Shown: in pieces, positions 58,676 through 64,000 of the stretch
How the letters are laid out: every line of letters begins with the position of its first letter
Numbering within the stretch: position 1 is the first letter of the stretch
Source of the DNA: Candidatus Pelearchaeum maunauluense
GTDB lineage: Archaea; Thermoproteota; Nitrososphaeria_A; Caldarchaeales; Caldarchaeaceae
Length of the DNA stretch: 64,000 nucleotides
Direction: 5' to 3'
Assembly: GCA_030059675.1 (NCBI GenBank)
Contig: JANVYQ010000006.1
Location: 47,940 to 111,939, forward strand
Program-made: the position numbers and the translations under genes
The notes under the pieces: model-generated
The model's database searches: none
The model's input: the letters and a program-made list of their open reading frames with translations, nothing else
What the model was told of the DNA's origin: nothing

Positions 58676-59208
58676 ATGGCGGGTAGGGAGATTAGGTTCT
58701 CGGAAGATTTTATAAAACGTATGGAGAGGCGGATGGAGTTCTTCAAGCAAGCCGACGAGAAAGGCACTAGACAGTGGATTGAGGTTGAAGTTGTTAAGCA
58801 TGATAACCTGTTGTCAGAAGCATCTATGCGCGGGGGAGATATAACATGGTTCTCCGACGAGCCCCCTCCCAGGGAGGTTCTGGAAGAGGCGTAAGCCCCC
58901 TAGCCTACTTCCTCTCCAGCCTAGGCCTATGTCAGTTCGTCCATTATGCCGAACATGCTTCAACACGAAAAATACCGCTAAAATCTCTCAGAATGGTTGT
59001 GCGTGGTAAGTTCTCCATAGCTCATCCGCGAAGTTTTGAGGAGATAATCTACGAGTTCTTCATAGAGAGCGATGCCGACAGAGACACAGTATCTTGGCTA
59101 GCACAGAGAGCGGCAGACGACTGCTACGTTACGAACACGCTCAAAAAAGCATGCAGCGTCAGGGGAGTGATAATCCATAACGGAGAGAAGCTGCTTGAGC
59201 TTGCTTAA
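58676..59208 (+). CDS. OsmC-family protein split by an apparent single-base frameshift near 58868
   Basis: ORF1 ...GGDITWFSDEPPP; next-frame ORF ...GGSGRGVSPLAYFLSSLGLCQFVHYAEHAS. Confidence 0.75.
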
Positions 59209-59214
59209 GCATCA

Positions 59215-59280
59215 GCGGCTCAGCCAAATGCCTCGCAATCACCTACGAGGTTCAGCTTAACTCTGGGTCATCACAGCCGC
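59215..59280 (-). ncRNA. C/D-box sRNA (2'-O-methylation guide)
   Basis: Minus strand: GCGGCT-GTGATGA(C)-CCCAGAGTTAAG-CTGA(D')-ACCTCGTAG-GTGATTG(C')-CGAGGCATTTGG-CTGA(D)-GCCGC; two 12-nt guides and a 5 bp terminal stem. Confidence 0.85.
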
Positions 59281-59355
59281 GCAGTAGTAATGTGCCACGC
59301 CTGCCTTTAAGGGTTAATTTAAGAGTCAAGAAGACTACGACGCAGAGAAGACGGT

Positions 59356-60132
59356 ATGAGCACGATTAGAGAAGGCGACCAAGTCCTGATAATAACGGAG
59401 AAGGGGAAGCGTTATCTTGTCAAGGTCTCAGACGGAAAGCGTTTTCACTCCAGCGAGGGTTTCATAGAGCTTGGGGAGCTGATAGGAAGAGAATACGGCT
59501 CTATGGTTGTTAGCAATACTGGCTCTAGATGGCGTGTCCACAAGCCAGACCTGACAGACCTGATAATGCACTTCCCTAGGTTGACGCAGATAATCTACCA
59601 AAAAGACCTTGGGTTCATCATACTGCACGCTGGTATAGGGCCTGGTAGCAGGGTTCTGGAAGCGGGGACTGGGAGCGCTGTGCTTACCGCTGTGTTGGCT
59701 AACTATGTTAGGCCTGGGGGGCTTGTGTATAGCTATGACGTGAGGCAGGACTATCTGGAAAACGCGAAGCGAATGCTTGAGCGTGTCGGTCTAGGAGAGT
59801 ATGTCGTCCTAAAGCAGCGTGATATAACTTCCTCTGATGTTGATGAGACGGGTTTGGACGCGGCGGTGCTTGATATCCCAGAACCTTGGAAAGCTATTGA
59901 GACATGTTGGAGGGCTTTAAGGCCTAGTGGTAGGCTGGTCTCGCTAAGCCCAACGGTGGAGCAGGTTGTAGAGACGGTGGAAGCCCTCAAGGAAAAGGGC
60001 TTTAGCGATGTTCAGTGTGTTGAGCTCCTGCTCCGCAACATGCGGGTCAAACGTGGCATGACCAGACCTGAATTCCTAATGCGCGCCCATACAACATACA
60101 TAGTTGTTGCGCGTAGGTCTTCTAGAGAGTAG
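59356..60132 (+). CDS. trmI: tRNA (adenine-N1)-methyltransferase, TrmI family
   Basis: HPKDLGFII-type region QIIYQKDLGFIILHAGIGPGSRVLEAGTGSAVLTAVLA; LSPTVEQVVETVEAL. Confidence 0.88.
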   Translation: MSTIREGDQVLIITEKGKRYLVKVSDGKRFHSSEGFIELGELIGREYGSMVVSNTGSRWRVHKPDLTDLIMHFPRLTQIIYQKDLGFIILHAGIGPGSRVLEAGTGSAVLTAVLANYVRPGGLVYSYDVRQDYLENAKRMLERVGLGEYVVLKQRDITSSDVDETGLDAAVLDIPEPWKAIETCWRALRPSGRLVSLSPTVEQVVETVEALKEKGFSDVQCVELLLRNMRVKRGMTRPEFLMRAHTTYIVVARRSSRE

Positions 60133-60168
60133 GTTTTAATTGATGGTTGGTTGTTGGTGCACTAGGCT

Positions 60169-60342
60169 ATGCGCTGGGCAATAAACCTGGCAATCATAAT
60201 AATCATAGCGATAGCTCCCTTCATAGCATTCTCAGCCGCGCGCTCAGGCATGGGCCAGCCAGCAGCCTCGGGGCTGGGCTTCCTGGTTCTCCTGATAGGA
60301 ATAGCCCTCCTACTCGCTAGACAGCTAATACTCAGAAAATAA
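60169..60342 (+). CDS. Small two-TM membrane protein
   Basis: MRWAINLAIIIIIAIAPFIAFSAARSGMGQPAASGLGFLVLLIGIALLLARQLILRK; 57 aa, not in the ORF track. Confidence 0.5.
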   Translation: MRWAINLAIIIIIAIAPFIAFSAARSGMGQPAASGLGFLVLLIGIALLLARQLILRK

Positions 60343-60343
60343 G

Positions 60344-60967
60344 CTAGCTGTTCTGCTTCTCCAGCAAGCTCTTAATTATCTCAGCTATCTCCTTAGCCGC
60401 CTCCTCCGCGTGTTGATATGGATACTTCTGCTCATAGTAGTAGCGTAGTATCCTCAGGTAGCACATCGCCTCGTTAGCAGCTGATACAGCGTATTGCCTA
60501 CTGATGTCCTGGTCGCGCTCAACCTCGTCGAGAGACTCTAGGCCTCGCTTCCTACCGCTCCCTTCGTCCATGTCCTTCATACGTCTGCTCAGAATATCCT
60601 CAGGCCTGAACTCTAGGTGGATTATAGCGTCGGGAATGACCTGTCTGACCACCTCAGAGGGGAGCCCTGGATAGAAGCCCCATGGAGTCTTCACTATTGA
60701 GTGCGTATCTACCACCACAACGCCATCCATCGCAGAAATCTTCCTCGCCGCAGCAACCTGCAGCTCGCGGTAGTGATGGAGGTTAAGAAGCCTCCGCATA
60801 TCGTCGCGATGCTTAACGCCATAAGACTTTACGGCCTCCTCATACATGAGGTCGCCGAAGTTGACCACCTTCACTTCGGGCATAATCTCCTGCATCTTCC
60901 TGAGGATTGTGCTCTTGCCGGAGCCAGGGAGGGCCACTACGAATACCTTTAACCCTTTCAACAACAC
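60344..60967 (-). CDS. adkA: Archaeal adenylate kinase
   Basis: VFVVALPGSGKSTILRKM; VVNFGDLMYEEA; DTHSIVKTPWGFYPGLP. Confidence 0.92.
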   Translation of the reverse strand: MLLKGLKVFVVALPGSGKSTILRKMQEIMPEVKVVNFGDLMYEEAVKSYGVKHRDDMRRLLNLHHYRELQVAAARKISAMDGVVVVDTHSIVKTPWGFYPGLPSEVVRQVIPDAIIHLEFRPEDILSRRMKDMDEGSGRKRGLESLDEVERDQDISRQYAVSAANEAMCYLRILRYYYEQKYPYQHAEEAAKEIAEIIKSLLEKQNS

Positions 60968-61017
60968 CGCCTCTAGAGGCTTCCAAAGCCCCAGCCTAAG
61001 GGCTGTGCTCGCTTATC

Positions 61018-61875
61018 TTAAATGCTCCCAGCCTGAAGCTCCAGCTGCCTCTCCAGCTTCTGCTTCTGAGAGAGATAGTCCTCCCGCTTCAACTCGCCAA
61101 TCTTATACCGTATCTCCAGCTTATCCAGCCCCAACTTAATCTTCTTATACTGTTCCATCAATATCTGTAACATATCAAGCGCCGTCCTTATGTCATGCTT
61201 AATCGCCTCAACCAGCTCTGGCTCTATCCCAAGCTCTTCGGGGCTAGCGTTGCTGAATGCGGCTAGTTTCTCCTCTAATTGCTGCTGGAATGAGGGTACG
61301 TCGGCCAGCTTAAGGTTAAACGGGTTCTGGAGTATAGCTAGCTTGGGCTTCAGCCTTCCCATCTCCCTATCAATATCAAGCTTCTGGGTAACGTACTGCC
61401 TATCAGGAATCTCGCCAATCTCATGCCTCACTCTAAGCTGTTCCATCCGTGTGTTTAGCTCGTGAAGCCTATCCTCAATACTCTTAATCTCGCTCATCCT
61501 CTTCTCGTTCAGCATAGTAATCCTACTACGATACTCGTTGTACAGCTCGCTGAATATGTGTGGCGGGCATTCTTTCCTTAGAAGTAGGTCAAGGAGACGA
61601 GACCACCAGCCGTATACGTTTGCTATCTGGTCTGTTAGGTTCTTCTCTTCCAGACTCTCCTCCGCTGGAGACGGTGGCTGAATCTCTGCCACCTGCTGCT
61701 CACCCGAAGCCTGCGCGGCGGGAATCGTTATCGTAGCCTCTTCCTCCTTAGCAGCCTTCTGTGCGGGTTGTTTCTCCTCCTCAAGGACGTATCCGCAGTA
61801 GATGCAGAATTTCCCCTTAATCGTTGAACGGCCACAATTTAGACAGGTAACACGGGTCACCGACATTAAATTCAC
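61018..61875 (-). CDS. Zinc-ribbon and coiled-coil hypothetical protein
   Basis: CLNCGRSTIKGKFCIYCGYVL N-terminus; heptad-rich C-terminal half. Confidence 0.65.
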   Translation of the reverse strand: MNLMSVTRVTCLNCGRSTIKGKFCIYCGYVLEEEKQPAQKAAKEEEATITIPAAQASGEQQVAEIQPPSPAEESLEEKNLTDQIANVYGWWSRLLDLLLRKECPPHIFSELYNEYRSRITMLNEKRMSEIKSIEDRLHELNTRMEQLRVRHEIGEIPDRQYVTQKLDIDREMGRLKPKLAILQNPFNLKLADVPSFQQQLEEKLAAFSNASPEELGIEPELVEAIKHDIRTALDMLQILMEQYKKIKLGLDKLEIRYKIGELKREDYLSQKQKLERQLELQAGSI

Positions 61876-62065
61876 GCCTTATCTACTCATTATTAAATCA
61901 CGTATTAAAAATTTCCTCCTACTTTCCCCGCGGCTAATCAACCCCTATACATGGATGCTCTAAAGGTAATTCTTTGGCCATCCCAGTGGTGAAAGGCTAT
62001 TTTCAGCCGATTCCAGGCGTAAAACCCCGAAAATAGAAGGCTTTAAGTACTCGTAGAGCCGTAGT

Positions 62066-62323
62066 TTGGCTGGGAAGGTTGAAGCTGGCATGGCGCAAGG
62101 AGAGATTTCGGCAGCACCCATTCATCGTATAATAAAGAAGGCTGGAGCCGCCCGTGTTAGCGAGGACGCGGCCGAGGAGCTTAGACGTGTCCTTGAGGAG
62201 GTAGGTTTGGCTATCGCGAAAGAAGCAATAGGGCTCGCCCAGTATGCGGGGAGAAGAACAGTAAAGAGGGAAGACGTGGAGCGCGCAGCACGGACGGTCC
62301 TAAAAGGTGTCTTCACAGCTTAG
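62066..62323 (+). CDS. Archaeal histone
   Basis: APIHRIIKKAGAARVSEDAAEELRRVLEEVGLAIAKEAIGLAQYAGRRTVKREDVERAARTVL. Confidence 0.93.
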   Translation: MAGKVEAGMAQGEISAAPIHRIIKKAGAARVSEDAAEELRRVLEEVGLAIAKEAIGLAQYAGRRTVKREDVERAARTVLKGVFTA

Positions 62324-62474
62324 CAAACGAAGGCATAATCATCATTCTACATGGGTAATATTCCCACAATCCATCCATGGTATTATTATTGCGTCTCCTT
62401 TTTGGATTTTGGCGGGCTTATCTTTATATTCAGCCGCCCAGCACTCCAGAGTGAGCTAACGAGGTGTCTGATAT

Positions 62475-64000
62475 ATGGCACTAGTAGCAGGTCAGCCAGT
62501 TATCATACTCAAGGAAGGAACCACGCGCACACAGGGTAAGGCTGCACAGCGCAACAACATAGCTGCCGCCAAGATTATCGCGGAAATCGTGAAGACCACA
62601 CTTGGGCCGAAGGGCATGGATAAGATCCTCGTTGACAGCCTTGGTGATGTTGTGGTGACGAATGACGGCGCTACGATATTGGAGAAGATTGATGTGGAGC
62701 ATCCGGCGGCTAAGATGATTATTGAGGTTGCTAAGACTCAGGACGATGTTGTGGGTGATGGCACTACCACCGCTGTTGTAATTGCTGGCGAGCTTCTGAG
62801 GAAGGCAGAGGAGCTGCTTGAGCAAAAGATACACGCCAGCATGATCATACGCGGATACAAGAAGGCTCTTGACATGGCTTTTGAGGTTATCCAGAAGCAG
62901 GCGACGAAGATAGACCTCAACGATAGGGAGACGCTCAAGAAGGTTGTGAAGACAGCCCTGGGGAGCAAGTCCCTTGGTTTCGCAACAGACCGCATAGCAG
63001 AACTCGCAATAGATGCTGTTCTCTCGGTTGTTAAGGAGAGGGACGGTAAGCTCGTCGCAGACAAGGATGACATACAGATAGTCAAGAAAGTTGGTAAGAG
63101 CCTGCTTGAGAGCGAGGTCATACGCGGCATAATAGTGGATAAGGAAGTAGTGCACGCAGCCATGCCCAAGCGCGTGGAGAATGCTAGGATAGCATTACTT
63201 GACGCTCCATTTGAGATTGAGAAGACGGAGTTTAGCGCCGAGATAAGGATACGCGACCCGCTCAAGATTAAGGAGTTCCTGGACGAGGAGACAAACATCC
63301 TCAAGGGCATGGTTGACAAGGTCAAGGCCGCGGGAGCTAACGTAGTATTCTGCCAGAAGGGCATTGATGATGCTGCGCAGTTCTTCATGGCTAAGGAGGG
63401 AATCTTGGCGGTTAGGCGTGTGAAGAAGAGTGATATGGAGAAGCTGGCGAAGGCTACAGGCGCGAGGATAGTGACGAACTTCGAGGACTTGTCTGGGAAG
63501 GACCTGGGTAGGGCTGCGCTTGTTGAGGAGCGTAAGATAGGCGAGGATAGGATGGTGTTCGTGGAGGGCTGCGAGAACCCGAAGGCCGTGGCGGTTCTGA
63601 TAAGGGCTGGCCTGGAGAGGCAGATGGACGAGGCAGAAAGAGCGCTCAACGACGCCATAATGAACCTCATAACACTCGTCAACGACAGCAGGGTAGTCCC
63701 AGGGGGAGGCGCTATAGAGACGGAGATAGTCCAGTACCTGCGTGCTAATGCTGGCAAGTTCACGGGTAAGGAGCAGCTGGCATTCCAGGCGTTTGCAGAC
63801 GCGATTGAGATAATTCCGAAGACTCTCGCGGAGAATGCGGGGCTTGAGCCTGTGGAGATTATGGCCGAACTCAGACATGGCCATGAGAAGGGTAAGAAGA
63901 GCCTTGGCGTGAATGTCGTCGGCGGCGGTGTAGCTGACATGCTGGAGCTGGGCGTGATAGAGCCTGTTAAGGTCAAGGAGCACGCTCTAAAGTCTAGCTT
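62475..64000 (+). CDS. Thermosome (group II chaperonin) subunit, truncated by window end
   Basis: ATG 62475, [67 protein letters not shown]; absent from the ORF track because it runs off the window. Confidence 0.95.
   Translation, partial: MALVAGQPVIILKEGTTRTQGKAAQRNNIAAAKIIAEIVKTTLGPKGMDKILVDSLGDVVVTNDGATILEKIDVEHPAAKMIIEVAKTQDDVVGDGTTTAVVIAGELLRKAEELLEQKIHASMIIRGYKKALDMAFEVIQKQATKIDLNDRETLKKVVKTALGSKSLGFATDRIAELAIDAVLSVVKERDGKLVADKDDIQIVKKVGKSLLESEVIRGIIVDKEVVHAAMPKRVENARIALLDAPFEIEKTEFSAEIRIRDPLKIKEFLDEETNILKGMVDKVKAAGANVVFCQKGIDDAAQFFMAKEGILAVRRVKKSDMEKLAKATGARIVTNFEDLSGKDLGRAALVEERKIGEDRMVFVEGCENPKAVAVLIRAGLERQMDEAERALNDAIMNLITLVNDSRVVPGGGAIETEIVQYLRANAGKFTGKEQLAFQAFADAIEIIPKTLAENAGLEPVEIMAELRHGHEKGKKSLGVNVVGGGVADMLELGVIEPVKVKEHALKSS

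Overview
The window is about 64 kb of dense chromosomal DNA from a thermophilic archaeon. Histone, thermosome, aIF5A, uS12, Nob1, A-type ATPase subunits, pantoate kinase and the archaeal shikimate route are all present. A TACK or Aigarchaeota-like origin is plausible but unproven. I saw no rRNA, tRNA, CRISPR or transposase by eye. The main blocks are: an ask-asd-aro operon for aspartate-semialdehyde-dependent aromatic biosynthesis; an M6-type surface protease; citramalate/isopropylmalate synthase; succinate dehydrogenase; tungstate/molybdate (Wtp), spermidine/putrescine (Pot) and phosphate (Pst) ABC transporters; pantoate kinase next to an S-component-like protein; thiolase/DUF35; two saccharopine-dehydrogenase-like paralogs; chorismate synthase; adenylate kinase; histone; and a truncated thermosome. 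The two strongest signals outside the ORF track are as follows. (1) An unlisted 24-codon leader ORF at 2263-2337, MVRAVGLTCTGFSAFTTFSYYYRW, has its own promoter and Shine-Dalgarno and sits directly upstream of the ask-asd-aro operon. Its stop codon abuts a strand that can pair with the aspartokinase ribosome-binding site, which fits a candidate archaeal translational attenuator sensing Thr/Phe/Tyr/Trp. (2) A textbook archaeal C/D-box sRNA lies on the minus strand at 59215-59280. One of its 12-nt guides complements a highly conserved large-subunit rRNA segment. Several genes also carry single-base homopolymer frameshifts, and at least two genes look truly decayed.
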